A DNA stretch of 64,000 nt from Rebecca billardiae RCC1528 (taxonomy: Eukaryota > Haptophyta). A program made the translations under genes and the position numbers. The stretch spans positions 1,736,001-1,800,000 of the forward strand of contig OZ251232.1 of NCBI GenBank assembly GCA_965240325.2, in the 5' to 3' direction. Position 1 is the first letter of the stretch; every line of letters begins with the position of its first letter. The notes beneath the pieces were generated by a model. That model did not search any database, was not told where the DNA came from, and saw only the letters and a program-made list of their open reading frames with translations. This document shows positions 51,850-63,799 of this stretch, piece by piece.

Positions 51850-51888
51850 CGGCCAACTCAACAGAACATCCTTCTGTTGAGTTGGCCG
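51850..51888. repeat. Perfect 17-bp hairpin near the right tip
   Basis: This is the mirror of the left-tip hairpin, with loop CATCC between CGGCCAACTCAACAGAA and its complement. Confidence 0.95.
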
Positions 51889-51908
51889 AAAAGCGCCAAA
51901 CCGGGTTG

Positions 51909-52557
51909 CAATGACAGCGATCGATCGATGAAAGGGATATCCGATCCGATACTGCACGTTAACGGTAAATGGATATCAGTGAACTGCAACTACTCATTCT
52001 ATATTATTTGACGACACAGGTATCATAAGGTCTCTATACCCCCATGGTGGTATTCATACTGCGCTTCTTCGTGAGAGTTGCGTTGAAGATTTGAGGGTGT
52101 CAGATTTCGATCTCCGAAAAAATCTGATGACGATGTTCTTCTCGTCGACCTGAGAATAGTCTGCCTTCGCACCTGTACTCTTGATGAGGTCTGCTTTTCC
52201 ATATGGCGGGCCGTTTATACTATCATAGTATCATACATTCTCAAGACAATTGTCAATCAACGAGATCATCAAACATGTACTCTCTTTTATACTCTCGTCT
52301 CAATATGTACTCAGTCGTCGTTCCTGCGCGAATCATGATATTGACGTAGTACTTTTGAAGGCGCCACGGCGCGGGTTCGAAGCGCCATCTAGCCAACTGA
52401 AGGAATATAAAGGGGGGGCTACCGGCGCGTACTCAAGGTGGGTGCGCAGCCGCCCCGCCGCCGGGCCGGGACTTAAATTAATTTACATGGCCCGGCGTCG
52501 GGGCTGCGAGCGCTTTGCAGTTCGCGATCGCCTGGCAAGCAGGCACGAGGAGGCGTG
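51909..52557. other. Intergenic region upstream of the Cys-rich orphan gene
   Basis: It begins with the right target duplication CAATGAC. The sequence is AT-richer than the genes and shows no open frame worth reporting. AATATAAAGG at about 52405-52414 could be a TATA-like element, about 150 bp before the next start codon. Confidence 0.45.
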
Positions 52558-54420
52558 ATGATCAAGCGCACCACCATCGCCGGCGCGGCGTGCACGCTCG
52601 CTCTCGCAGCGATGGCGTGCGCGCTCGTCCTCGCGCTCGTCTCGAGCGGCCGCCCTGCGGCAATCGGTACGCCGCTGCCTGCTCCCCTCCCACCACGGCC
52701 ATGCACTCCGCGGCGCGGCGCGCGGCGTCAGCGCTGTCCGACCACCCGCCGCGCTCGCGCCGCGCCGTACGTCGTGCTGGCTCTGATACCGCGCTCGCGC
52801 GTGGCGCCGCGCCGCTGCGCGCAGGTGCCGACGCATCTGCCCCGGCCGTAACGCTGTACCCTGTTCATCCGGGGAACCACACCTGGGCGGACGAGCACCA
52901 CCCCGTCACCGATCCCGAGGCCGGATGGATCCCACCAAACATCACGGATGATCCTCCCCCTGAGAACGCCCTTCACCTGGAGAAGGCATCGCGCAATCTG
53001 GAGAAAGGCTACCACAATACCGGTGGTACGAGCGCGCACGTGCGCGGCCCGAGCCCCCGCACGCGTCCGGGGCCACGAGGCCGTGCGCTCGCTCAGTCGC
53101 TCGGTGCGCTGCAGTGGCCAATCGCCTGCGCTCTGCGAGTCTGACGCGCGCAAGCGGCCCGCTCGCCCACCGTGCGTGCCGCGCGCAGCATGGGAATACT
53201 GCTGCCACAAGGACCACCACGCCCAGGGCATTCTCGACCCGTCAAAGACTTACGAGATCTGGTTCGGCGTGCGCTTCGAGACCGCCACTACTGAGATTCG
53301 TGAGGACATGCCGAGTACGTTCATCACGGTCGCTGGGTCGACGGACGTCTGGTGCACGCACGATGTCTTCAAGATCAATGACCTCGCGCCCGGCCACAAC
53401 AAGATCTGCAAGTACCGGGTGGTCCCGCCGAGGGGCTTGGCCGAGAGCTGGGTGATCGCACAATCCCCCAACAACGACGCCTACGACTACCGCGGCTACT
53501 GGCGAGCGTATGGTCAAATCTACGAGGTCAAGATCGGGCCGCAGGGTGGGCCGTACACCTACAACGTATGCGCTGCTCCGCGCGCGCGCCCAAGCGAGCT
53601 GTAGCTGTGGCGCACCCGCGCTGCATTCGGCGCGTGCGCACGGCGCCTGCGCCGCCCGGCAGCCGCCGCCGCCGCCCGCAATGCTCCTCACACGTGCGCG
53701 CCACTACACGCGCCCTCGCGGCCGCCGCCGCCATCGCGCGCGCAGTTCGTCGGTGCGCCGACGGGCGCGGTCAACCCGGAGTATGGCTACGATGTGACTG
53801 GGGCCTGGTGGGCGTGTACGAAGAACTTCCTGCAGGACATGGCCCACCACATGAGCGCCTATGAGTTCTGCAGTGGCTACCGCGCGGCACCGTGGAGCAA
53901 GCTGCACTTCCACCCGTGCCGCGGGGATGCCTGCCTCGTGCAGCCTGACGTCAAGAAGTGGGTGATGGCTATCCAGGGCGTGTCCAACTCGAACTATTAC
54001 GCCGGTGAGTACATCGTCTACCGTGTCATGATGGGCCCCTACGCTCCGTGCGAGCCCCACGGACCCAATGGCTACCAGTTCATGCTCGACCACCAGGCCA
54101 ACTTCCCGAGCTGGGTACAGTCGTACCGCTGCGCCTGGGCGCCGATCGTGGAGAAGACCGATTGCCAGCTTTACTGCGACCATACTGGGTGCAACGATGG
54201 CGCCTGGATGCAGTGTCTGGAGAACGAGCTCATTGAGTTCCAGCGAGGCCTGCAGCACCAACTCCAGATTTGGAAGGATATGGCAGACGACCTGCAGCGC
54301 GCCTTCTACTCTGAGAACCCCATCATCCAGGGCGGCTTCCAGCTGTACGACTACGCCAGTGGCTTTATTTCTGACATGGTGGACTGGTTTCCCAATGCCT
54401 TTTCCTTCCTCGGCTTCTAG
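52558..54420 (+). CDS. Cys-rich secreted or membrane protein of unknown function, four exons
   Basis: Exons 52558-52666, 52825-53025, 53189-53565 and 53746-54420 join in phase (1, 1, 0) to 453 aa. Donors are GTACGC, GTACGA (GTGGTA three bases earlier is equally possible) and GTATGC; acceptors are CGCAG. Residues about 6-30 (TTIAGAACTLALAAMACALV) are a signal peptide or anchor. Exon 3 has YCCHKDHHAQGI and EIWFGVRFETATTEIRED. Exon 4 is rich in Cys, Trp and Tyr (WWACTKNFLQDMAHH, HFHPCRGDACLV, CQLYCDHTGCNDGAWMQC) and ends in an amphipathic stretch. Even cysteine spacing suggests disulfides and an extracellular or lumenal place. I recognise no family; it may be lineage-specific. Confidence 0.68.
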
Positions 54421-55752
54421 AGCGCCGTGGCGACCAACTACTGTCCACGGATGAGCACCAACCGCATGAGTGAATGATGGCATGCGCGCTGTGGCACAGT
54501 GCCAAATCCCATCTCCCACAAGTGCCTGAACGAGTCCTCTGCAACCGCAAGGCCAACTACTGCACCGTCCACCACTTGCTCGGAACCCAGTCCACAACGG
54601 TAAGGCCAAGTACTACTAACTACCACATCATCCGATCCGCACGGGCTGCTGACGACAAGTAGGCGACTCCCTTGACGACACCAACATGCGCACCCGTCTT
54701 TGACAGTTTGGTACGACCTACTTCCTGCCGGCCTGACGACTGTCCGCCTGTCGACAACATCCACTCCAGCTGGCGACCATAAGCGCCAACGTGCTCACAG
54801 ACCACGATTCACTGCCTCAAGCTTCGACCAGTACGACGACAGACCGCGAATCATGAGCTGAGAGCTGCGCCCGCTCGTGCCTGTGTCTATTTTAAACGAA
54901 AGTATATATATATATATTCATATAATTATAAGATAGATATATATAGATCGATATATGCATGCAATAGATGATGAATTAGCATGTATCATCATCAGACGGC
55001 CGGCCAAGTTACAGCAGGTGGATACGGGCTAACTGGACACAGGGGCTATCTGGACACTCAGCGGGCGGCGGGCCTCGTGGCGAGGGCTCGTGGGCGAACG
55101 AGCACGAGCGCCCACTGGCGGGTGGCCACGACGGCGCACGATGTTCGTTGAACTCACCTGGTCGTGAGACGTCGTCTGCGCACGCGCCAGGTCGCGCTTC
55201 TCGCCGCCTTCGCCTTGTTTCGTGAGTCCCGCGCACAACGGCGAACGCCAGCGTAGTTCAAGCCGCAAGGCGCGTGCGCGGACTCAGGAAGGGCGGACTC
55301 CGAGGCAAGGCGCGGTTGCGCTGGCGTGGGTAGGTCTCAGAGCAACCGTCCGAGCCGCTGCACACGCTTTTTCTCCGCGCGCGCGTCTCTGAGCTCGATT
55401 CCCATGCCTCAGCCATCAGTGCCAGGGGCTAATTGGACAGTGCCATTGCGGCCGCCACGCGCGGAGACGGGCCCGCAGCGCAGAAAGCGCGCCTGCGGCG
55501 GAACTCCAGGGACCCCCTGAAGTCCGTCCCTGGCGCCCCTTCGACCCCCATGCTCCCAGGGAGGCCTCCGCGTGAGTTGGGTCGGCCACTGTCCAGATCA
55601 CCCGTACGTAACCCGTACTCCACCTGTAATCATAATATATATATATAGACGTACTAATAGAGAGTCAATAATTAAAGACGACGACCCTGCTGCTTCTTAT
55701 TATTATATAATGCGTCTTATTCGGTCTTATTTATTAAATTGTGACACCGGAT
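54421..55752. other. Intergenic region
   Basis: This lies between the orphan gene and the left breakpoint of duplication copy 2. TA-rich stretches occur at about 54900-54960 and 55640-55745. Small open frames have no recognisable content. None of the left inverted arm seen beside copy 1 is present here. Confidence 0.5.
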
Positions 55753-55776
55753 GCTGATGGCAACGCTAGATATTCG

Positions 55777-58455
55777 TCAAGCGGCAGACGATGATGCGCT
55801 GCTGATGATGAGCAGCAGCATCGTCGTGGCGTTGCCTGCTGTCTGTGACGAGCGGGCCATCGTCAGCTGTTCGGCAGCAGCGCAGCAGGCGGCGGCAGAG
55901 GCATCGACGCGGCTGCTGGCTAAGGTGTCCACTCCTTTGGGCTTGTCGTCCGGCGACTGCGGCTGTGGGCAATATCGCCGCCAATGCGCTGGGCTCGCCG
56001 CCGCGTCCTCGGAGAGCGGCTCGAGCACGCGCAGCTCGTGCGTGGCGTGCCCGTACCCGCCCGCGTGCGCCTCGACGGCCAACGCAAAGACGCCCGCCGT
56101 CACCGCGCTCGACCGCTGCCCCGCGGGCGCGCGCTGTTGCCACCCCGCGCCGGCAGCGCCCGCGCCAAGCAGCGAGCCGATGCCCTCGCTCGAGCGCGCC
56201 TGCTGCAGGTCGCCCAGCAGGCCCGCGATGACGCGCACGCCGCACTGCGCCGCGTACTGCACCGCTCGAGCGTCGGCGGGCGCGTGCGTCAGCCTGTGCA
56301 CCACGAGCACGTGCGGCTGGTGCGCGCTCAGCGCGGCGGTCAGCACGCTCGGCTGCGCGTCGAGCGAGGCTGGCCGCGCCACCCGCGCGCGGCCGATGCC
56401 GCCGTGCGCGTTGAGGCTGCTGCTGCCCGCGAGCTCGCCCACCGAGTCGATGACGAGCACGCGCTGCTCCGCCGACAGCTCGCGCGCCGCGTCTCGCAGC
56501 AGGTCGGCCGCCGCCGCGAGCGGCGCGCCGCGCGGTGAGAGCACGAGGATCGATGGCGCGTCCGCGCGGTGCAGCAGGTCATGGATCAAGCCGGCGCTGC
56601 CGCGCACGCAGTGGCCGGGGCGGATGGTGAGACCCAGGCACACGCTCGGGTCGTGCGGCGCGCGCAGCTGGCCCACGCAGTGCGGATAGCCGCCGCCGCC
56701 GCCGAGCGTGCCCGCGCCGGGCGCCGCGTGCGCAGGCGCGGCGCGCGCCACGCCGCCGCCGCTCGCTTCCAGCGCCGCGACGATGGCGGCGAGCTCGTCC
56801 GCCATCAGCGGCGGCTTCTCGTCGTGCGCGACGGGCGTGCTCGAGCCGAGCGCGCCCGCGTCGCCTGCGTCGGTCGAGACGCGCTCGTCGTCCGCCCAGA
56901 AGCAGGGCGCCGTGCCCACGTCCAGCTCGACCAGGGTGACGACGCGCGGCGCGGCGCGCGGGCTGCCGCGCTGCCACCACGGGCCGTCTCGCGCCGCGCG
57001 GACGCACGCCTGCTTGAGCTGCGCGCGCAGGAGAGGCGGCATGAGCTGCGCAAGCGCCGCCATGTCGGCGGGCCGATGCTCGAGCGCCGGATGCACCATC
57101 TCCGCAGGCCGAGTGCGCCGCAGCAGCTCGGGGCTGGCGAGCGCGCACGCGCGGCCCTTGTCAAAGCACGCGGGGCGCGCGCCCTGGTGCCGGATGCCCT
57201 CGGCCATGCGCTCGCCCGTGGCGGCGATCAGCGTGGCCAGGCGCTCGGCCGAGCCGTCGCGTTGCTCGCTCGCCATGCGCACGAGGCGCGTGCCGCAGCG
57301 CAAGAGCTGCCGCGCGCGCTCCGTGCATCGCGCGACAACGCTGCTCGGGAGCGGGCGCGCGCCGGGCTGCCCAAGCCCTCCGGACGCCGCGCGGCCGGCC
57401 GCGGCGTGCGCCGTGGCCGGGCCGAAGGGCGAGAACGCCATCAGATGGTCGGCGTGGCGCGCTTGGTGCGGCGACGAGGGCGGCAGCTCGTCGCCCAGCA
57501 GCCGCGAGACCCCGTCGAGCGTCGGCGGCGCCTCGCCCAGCAGCAGCTCCGCCGCCAGCTGCACGTCGAGGGCGCGGCCGATGCACACGCCGCCGTGCGC
57601 CGAGAGCGCGTGCGCCTGCGAGTGCGCGCCGTGCATCAGCTTCACGTCGTGCGCGCCCACGAGCGCGGGCCACAGCTTCCTGAAGGCGTTCTCGGCGCCG
57701 AGCGTGAGCACGTCGACGATGTACGCGCCGTGCTGCGTCGCGAGCAGCACGAGCTCGACGGCGCTGCTCGTCGCGCTCAGCTCGAGCGCGAGCCAGCCGC
57801 CAGGCCCGGCGCCGCCCGAGCCGCCGGCCAGCAGCGGGTCGGCGGCAATGGCTGCCTCGAGCGCCTCGGCCGTGTCGAGGAGCCATGCGGGGTGTGCCGA
57901 CTCGGCGTACGTCGCCGAACCCGCCGCGTGCCCGTCCGCCTCCACACCAAACGGTAGTGGCAGGGACGGCGGTGGCGGTGGGCGCGCCGCCGCTTCTGGC
58001 GGTCGCTCGGGTGCCACGGCCACGGGCGGTGCGGCCGGCTGCGGAGCGAGTGGCGGCGGCGGAGGCCGTGTCGCTCCGGCTTGCTGCGAAGGCTGCGGGG
58101 GCGACGGTGGTGCGGCCGGCACTTGCGGAGCCGGTCGTGGCCGCGTCGATGGCAGCCGTGGCGCCTCTGATGAGGGAGGCAAAGGTACTTCGGGTGGTGG
58201 TAATTCGGCGGTGGGTGCTGGTGGCAAGCTGTCGCTGTCCAGAACTGACCTTGGCTGCGCGGCGCCGCCCAGCTTGGCTGCAATCTCCGTCAAATGCCAT
58301 GTCATCCTGGTGTTCCCATCCTCATCGGATCCATGGTACCGCGTGAAGCCGCGCGTGAGAAAGCCGTAGAGCAGCTCGCTAGGGCCCTTGTGCAGCGGTG
58401 GCGAGCAGATGGATCGGAGGCTGCGCAGCTGAGCTTTGGCGCTCTCCTTCGTCAT
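55777..58455 (-). CDS. Exonuclease-like/ATPase-like double pseudoenzyme fusion, copy 2
   Basis: The protein is 892 aa. It differs from copy 1 by a three-codon deletion near the C-terminus (GSS lost before DAAASP, about 56009) and a handful of substitutions (for example Gly to Arg and Gly to Glu in linkers, Thr to Met near the end). The frame is fully intact, and the same catalytic losses in both domains are present, so inactivation predates the duplication. Retention of two open frames of this size suggests either very recent duplication or selection. Confidence 0.78.
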   Translation of the reverse strand: MTKESAKAQLRSLRSICSPPLHKGPSELLYGFLTRGFTRYHGSDEDGNTRMTWHLTEIAAKLGGAAQPRSVLDSDSLPPAPTAELPPPEVPLPPSSEAPRLPSTRPRPAPQVPAAPPSPPQPSQQAGATRPPPPPLAPQPAAPPVAVAPERPPEAAARPPPPPSLPLPFGVEADGHAAGSATYAESAHPAWLLDTAEALEAAIAADPLLAGGSGGAGPGGWLALELSATSSAVELVLLATQHGAYIVDVLTLGAENAFRKLWPALVGAHDVKLMHGAHSQAHALSAHGGVCIGRALDVQLAAELLLGEAPPTLDGVSRLLGDELPPSSPHQARHADHLMAFSPFGPATAHAAAGRAASGGLGQPGARPLPSSVVARCTERARQLLRCGTRLVRMASEQRDGSAERLATLIAATGERMAEGIRHQGARPACFDKGRACALASPELLRRTRPAEMVHPALEHRPADMAALAQLMPPLLRAQLKQACVRAARDGPWWQRGSPRAAPRVVTLVELDVGTAPCFWADDERVSTDAGDAGALGSSTPVAHDEKPPLMADELAAIVAALEASGGGVARAAPAHAAPGAGTLGGGGGYPHCVGQLRAPHDPSVCLGLTIRPGHCVRGSAGLIHDLLHRADAPSILVLSPRGAPLAAAADLLRDAARELSAEQRVLVIDSVGELAGSSSLNAHGGIGRARVARPASLDAQPSVLTAALSAHQPHVLVVHRLTHAPADARAVQYAAQCGVRVIAGLLGDLQQARSSEGIGSLLGAGAAGAGWQQRAPAGQRSSAVTAGVFALAVEAHAGGYGHATHELRVLEPLSEDAAASPAHWRRYCPQPQSPDDKPKGVDTLASSRVDASAAACCAAAEQLTMARSSQTAGNATTMLLLIISSASSSAA

Positions 58456-58554
58456 CGGCCAGCGCCCTGGATCTTCTCGGCGAGCAGGCAGCGTCGACGA
58501 CGACGATATGCTCCGAACAGTCCTCGCTGCCGCCGCCGCCGGCGCAGCCGCCCA

Positions 58555-60603
58555 CGTCCAAGAACCGCACGCGCTACACGAAGGCGATCATCGTGCGCGT
58601 GCCCAGCGACGGCCAGATCGTCCCGGACATGTTCATCATCTCGCACCACGTGCGCTTCGACGAGGACACGCTCTACATCGACCACCCCGACGCCGCTCAC
58701 ATCGCGCGCGACCCGCTCGCCGCCGTGCCGCAGCTGCCGCCGACGCCGCCGCCGCTCGATCTCCATGCTGACGATGTGGGTAATGGGGGAAGTTTCCATG
58801 GCGCCGTCCGGCGCCGCGATGGCGCTGACGCATCGGACACGCTGAGCGGTGGGGGACGCACCGCACGCCTACGTCGGAGACGCTGACGACGACGCCGCCG
58901 GCGCCGAGGACTCCCTCGATGTCGGCAACGCGCTCAACGACGACGACCCGCCCTCATCTCGCACGCGCGCGCGCGCGCACGTCAACTCGGTCGCGTCGCC
59001 GACTTACTCCAAGCTGCCGCGCATCTACGCGCTCCTGCTCGCCATCGGACTCTCGGACACGCCGACGGCGGTGCAAGCACTCAACGGCCCGCATGCGACG
59101 CAGTTCGCCGCCGCTCTCGACGCCGAGTACGCCTCCATCCTGGCCAACAACACGTGGGTGGAGGTGCCGCGCAAGCCGGGGATGCGCACGCTGAAGGCGG
59201 CGCCCGTGTTCAACATCAAGCGCGACAAGAAGGGCAACATCAAGCGGTTCAAGACCCGCGTCGTGGGCAAGGGCTTCACGCAGATCGAGGGCATCGACTA
59301 CGACGAGACCTTCTCCTCGGTCGTCCGCTACGAGACCCTCAAGATGATCATCGCCATCGCCGCGGCCAAGCAGCGCCGCCTCTTCCACGGCAACTTCACG
59401 ACGGCGTACCTCAACGCGCCGATCGACTACGAGATCTACCTCGAGCTGCCGCTCGGGTACAAGCCGAAAATGAAGGGCGACGTCGTGCTGCGCCTCCTCA
59501 AGAGCCTCTACGGTCTCAAGCAGTCCGGCCGCAACTGGCGTCTCATGATCGACGACTGGATGAAGGAGTACGGGTTCGCGCAGAGCCAGGCCGACCCGTG
59601 CCTCTATGTCCTCAACACGCAGTCGGGCATCATCGCCGTGTGCATCTACGTGGACGACATGCTCATCCTCGACGACAGCGACGACCCGACCGCCTGCGAC
59701 AACTTCATCTCGAAGATCACATCCTCGTACAAGATGACCATCACGGCCGACATCGACGGCTACCTGTCGGCCACGCTCACGCGCTCCAAGGACGGCATCA
59801 TGGTGACCGTCACCAAGAATATCCTCGAGCTCCTCGAGAAGACGGGCTTCATGAACTGCAACACGTCCGACACGCCGATGACCGAGGGCCTCAAGCTCGG
59901 CCCGTGCTCCGAGTCAGACGCGCTCGACGCGGAGACGACGACGTTCTTCCGCTCCGTGGTCGGCTCGCTCATCCACATCACGCAGTTTCGCCCGGACATC
60001 GCCTACGCCGTCGGGACGCTCACCCACTTCATGTCCAAGCCGGGCAAGAAGCACCTCGAGGCTGCCTAGCGCGTCATCCGCTACCTCGCCGGCACGCCGA
60101 ACCACGGCCTCTTCTTCCGCTCGGGCTCAGACGTCACGCTCATCGCGTACGTGGACGCCGACTACGCCAACGACCTCCACGACGAGCGCAAGTCTGTCAC
60201 CGGCTACGTGATGCACCTCTGCGGCTCGACGGTGAGCGGCCGCCGCGAGAAGCAGCGCACGACGGCTCTGAGCTCGACCGAAGCTGAGTACATGGCCGTC
60301 ACCTCCGCCGGCAAGGAGATCATCTTCATGCGCAAGCTGCTCACCGACCTCGGCTACCCGCAGCTCGCGCCGACCAAGCTCTTTGAGGACAACAAGGCGG
60401 TGGTGGACCTTACGGACAACGAGAAGTACCACAACCGCACCAAGCACATCGGCGTCCAGTACCACTGGAACCGTCAGCACGCCCGCGCCGGCACCTTCAA
60501 GCTCTTCTTGATCCCCGGCACCGAGAACCCGGCCGACATCATGACCAAGCCGCTCGGCCCGGCCGCCTTCCTCAAACTTCGTGCTCAGCTCCTGGGCATG
60601 TAA
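58555..60603 (+). pseudogene. Copia pol remnant, copy 2, with extra loss of the RT catalytic Asp
   Basis: It shares the integrase/RT frameshift and the in-frame TAG (60067-60069) with copy 1. In addition the motif A codon at 59392-59394 is AAC instead of GAC (HGNFTTAYL), replacing the first catalytic aspartate with Asn. YVDD is unchanged. Confidence 0.92.
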
Positions 60604-60871
60604 GGCCTCGCCGCACACACGAAGTCCCAGTGCTACATCGGTCGCCGCTCGTCGGACGCACATTGACCTCACGCTGTCTCTTCTGAACGGAGACGCTGCC
60701 GGCACCGACTCGCCCGACTTCTACATCGTCTTCTCGGACACCCGCTCCGACGCATGCATCCCATACGGCAACATCGCATCATATCTACACTCACACGATG
60801 GTCACACGTCTACACCCAGTCCCTTCGGGTCGACCAGGTTTCGTACGACCACCGCTGCGATTGGGTGGGGG

Positions 60872-61236
60872 TGTCAAGATCCGACGTTACCCGGACTCGC
60901 TCTCCAGTCCATACGCACCCGGATCACCAACCGTCACAGGACACTATGCATATGCCGACTTTCATTATCAGCCTCGGCATGGCCTACGCGCTCCATCTTG
61001 GTTATTACTTTCCCGACTTACGTACCCGTTGATGGATATCAGAGCCTTTCACACGGTCCTATAGACTTGTCGGATTCCTTCCTAGCCAGAGTCCCCGGTT
61101 CAGTTCCATACCGGCCGTTATTTCATATTATTACTCCATCTGTCGACCTCCGTCCCTCGCCGACGAGCCTCGTCAGCCGTCACGCCTCCGGGGCCTCACG
61201 GGGACACGGCCCCGTCGCTCTCTTCACCCTTTGACA
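60872..61236 (+). repeat. Copia 3' LTR, copy 2
   Basis: TGTCAA...TTGACA ends, matching 34050-34414. Confidence 0.8.
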
Positions 61237-61379
61237 CCCCGCCATGCCAGGCTACTCGTACCGAAGGCGTCGTCGTACGCCGAATGGACTCTGGCCAGCT
61301 GGATGGTCGCGGCGCGCGGCGTCGTGGAGTGGACGACCACGATGCTGATCATGGAACGACCAGGTTAGCTATGTCGTTG

Positions 61380-62677
61380 CCTGTTGTCGGATTGGATATA
61401 ATTCGACCAGCAAACTCAGTTATTTTTGACGAGTGTATATTCAGTGGCGTTATCTTCATGATACTCACACGTGTGCCGTAGTGACCACTTATACTCAATA
61501 CACTTACACACTGTCGCGTGTGTACGATGAAATACACACCGTCGATGTCATGTGTATGGGATACACAGCAGTGTGTATGAGAATACACACACTGGCGGTG
61601 TGTATGATGGATACACACCAGTGAGGGAGAATACACACTGATGGGGTGCCTATGAAATGCACACGCGTGGTGATTGGCATGACACACTTGCTGATGCACA
61701 CCTAGCACTACTACACACCAGTCGATGAGCTACCGCTCCGTGGTGCTCCGGCCCGGGCGCGGACGCGAGTCCGCGCCCCGAAGCGCCTGCGTCGGCCGCA
61801 TGACGGACGATGCGCATGCATCTGGCTTTGCCCGAAGTGGAGGCGGCGCACGCCACCAAGGCGCCAAGGCGCCAACACGTGCCGTGCGAAAGCTGGACCG
61901 AGGTTACTCCGAGTCCGAGCTCCTGTCGCAGGACGGATCGGGTCAATGGTGAGGGCCGTTGCACGCACTTCCGCGATATTGTGAGCTCGGTTCGCGCACA
62001 TCCTCCTCGGCATGCACAGCGGCTTTGGCATGCGCTGCGCGCACATGAACGCGACCTCCGCTGGCGGGGTGTCTGCACCGAGCACAAGGACGGCAAGGTC
62101 AGCGTGCTCATCACATGCCAAGACGACGAGTCGTCGTATCAAGCGGCGCGTCGCAGTCGTCTGCAGTCGTCCCGACAGCGCCAACGTGTCCTCGGCTTGC
62201 TCACCACCGTTGTCCCTGAGGGCCTTGCGCATCACACGTGGCGCATCCCTCAGCGACGCTCTGGTGTCGTCGAGCTTCGCGAAGGGCTCTTGTCCGCACA
62301 AGCGGCCTGGAGTCGTGCCTCTGCGGCTGCAATCGCCTCTTCAGGCCGCAACACGCGGTTGTCCAGCTGAAATTGCGACGGGGCGTTGCTCAGGAGGTCC
62401 GCCCAGTCGCTGGCGGCGCTGCCTGTCGCCATCGCCGCGCGCCCGGGCTCACGCCCACCGGCCGCGCCCGCTGGCTGGGTGTGTAATGGTGCTGTGCCGA
62501 TTCGAGTGTGTAGCCGAAGAACTTCGTACACACTGATGTTCATTTTCGTTCACACCTGGGTACACACCAAATGTGCCCATACACACCATTTACACTCCAG
62601 TTTTCACGCAGTGTATGCAAATAACTGAATACACTCGCGTCAAAAAATAATAACTGAATTTGGTCGTGGGGTGGCTC
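61380..62677. mobile_element. Non-autonomous TIR element, copy 2
   Basis: Corresponds to 34558-35855 with the same flanking CGTTG words and subterminal TACACAC motifs. It was present before the segmental duplication. Confidence 0.75.
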
Positions 62678-63715
62678 CGTTGGGATTTGAGCAACGAACG
62701 ATGCCAACGGGCGCTGGCAGCCGGGCGTGGCGGTTGAGCTGCTGCCCGAGGTCGAGAGGGCGCCCGCGAGTCATCAGTCACTGAGCAAGGTCGATTAAGT
62801 CTGACGATGGCTCGCTGACACTGAAGTGCTCCATAGATAGACCATATCCGCCAGAGGCCGAGGGTGGGCCGGGCCCGGGGCGGGCAATAAATAAACGATG
62901 AAGCGTGATGCGGGTTGACGCGACAGCGGCGAGAGCAAGAGACCATTGCATGAGGGGCGACGCGGGCGAAGACAGATGATGTCGTCGCGCCGCCGAACGA
63001 TCAGGCGGGGAGCCGGGCCACACAGACAGCCAGCGACCTTACCGAGCAGAGCGGGGCTGTGGCGACTGCGGTGCACCTCCTGCAGCGGAGAGTGCACCCG
63101 GCAGTGCCCGATGCAGGCGATCCCCCTGCCCAGCTCGGCGCCTTCGTCGTGAGCAGCCCCATGGCGCCCCCGAGAGCGAAGCCTGATCGATCCGATAAGT
63201 CGTAGCGGTAATCAACCGAGTCCTGCAGGTGCGTCGCTGTGGGCCAGATTGGCCAGCGCACCAGGACTCCTGCGCGCGGCGGTGCGCGCGGGACAACGCA
63301 GCAGGAATGCCATGCAAGCGCCGGATTCTTGGCGTCGTCGCTCATAGACACTCAGGTATGGGTTCCCTATAACGCCACATATTATACGACTTAATGACGT
63401 GACAGTAATGTCAGTATGCTGAACGGGCAGGCGTCAGAGTCAGCAAGCTACGGTAGCCAGCAGATCGAGCAGCAGAGACAAACACCATTACACCAGGATC
63501 AGCGCTCCTCGCCGTCCTCGTCCCCCCCCCCCCCTTGTACTTGTAGTCGCCCATCATCACTCCATCATCGCCGAGCGGAAGCTCGACGCACCGTCTGGCG
63601 TCGACACACGCGCGCCACCGTGGTGGTCGCGGTGGCCACTCGCGTCGTCAGCCGTCGTCTCGAAGTAGTCGACAGTAGCCTGCTTATTAATCATTATTAT
63701 ACTGTACGTATATAC

Positions 63716-63722
63716 GACTCTC

Positions 63723-63756
<34 letters not shown>

Positions 63757-63767
63757 ACTCTCTCTTA

Positions 63768-63798
<31 letters not shown>

Positions 63799-63799
63799 G
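63716..63799. repeat. (CT)n-rich microsatellite, copy 2
   Basis: Same interruptions as at 36898-36980. Confidence 0.95.

Larger units (their letters stand above)
37864..51908. mobile_element. 14 kb foldback-type element with satellite-filled inverted arms
   Basis: The direct repeat CAATGAC occurs at 37857-37863 and 51909-51915, immediately outside inverted termini CAATACGGTTTGGCG and (reverse strand of the right end) CAACCCGGTTTGGCG. Arms are inverted copies: 37864-38063 with 51711-51908, 39246-40745 with 50213-51712, and satellite arrays 41044-43640 with 47700-49960. The loop 43,650-47,560 is single-copy apart from smaller repeats. Long inverted arms built from tandem repeats are the defining trait of foldback elements (FB in Drosophila, TU in sea urchin). 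No transposase-like open frame is present, so it would need enzyme in trans. Confidence 0.8.
47560..51908 (-). repeat. Right arm of the foldback element
   Basis: It is the inverted counterpart of the left arm without the 1.18 kb insertion, so it preserves the original arm structure. The 1.5 kb block 50213-51712 is nearly identical to 39246-40745 in reverse, differing by scattered single bases. Confidence 0.88.
58547..61236 (+). mobile_element. 5'-truncated Copia retrotransposon, copy 2
   Basis: Same extent and truncation point as in copy 1, so it was carried by the segmental duplication and not inserted independently. Confidence 0.88.

Noticed and set aside
52370-52392. B-box-like GGGTTCGAAGCGCC
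   Set aside because: No A-box at the right distance and no cloverleaf could be drawn.
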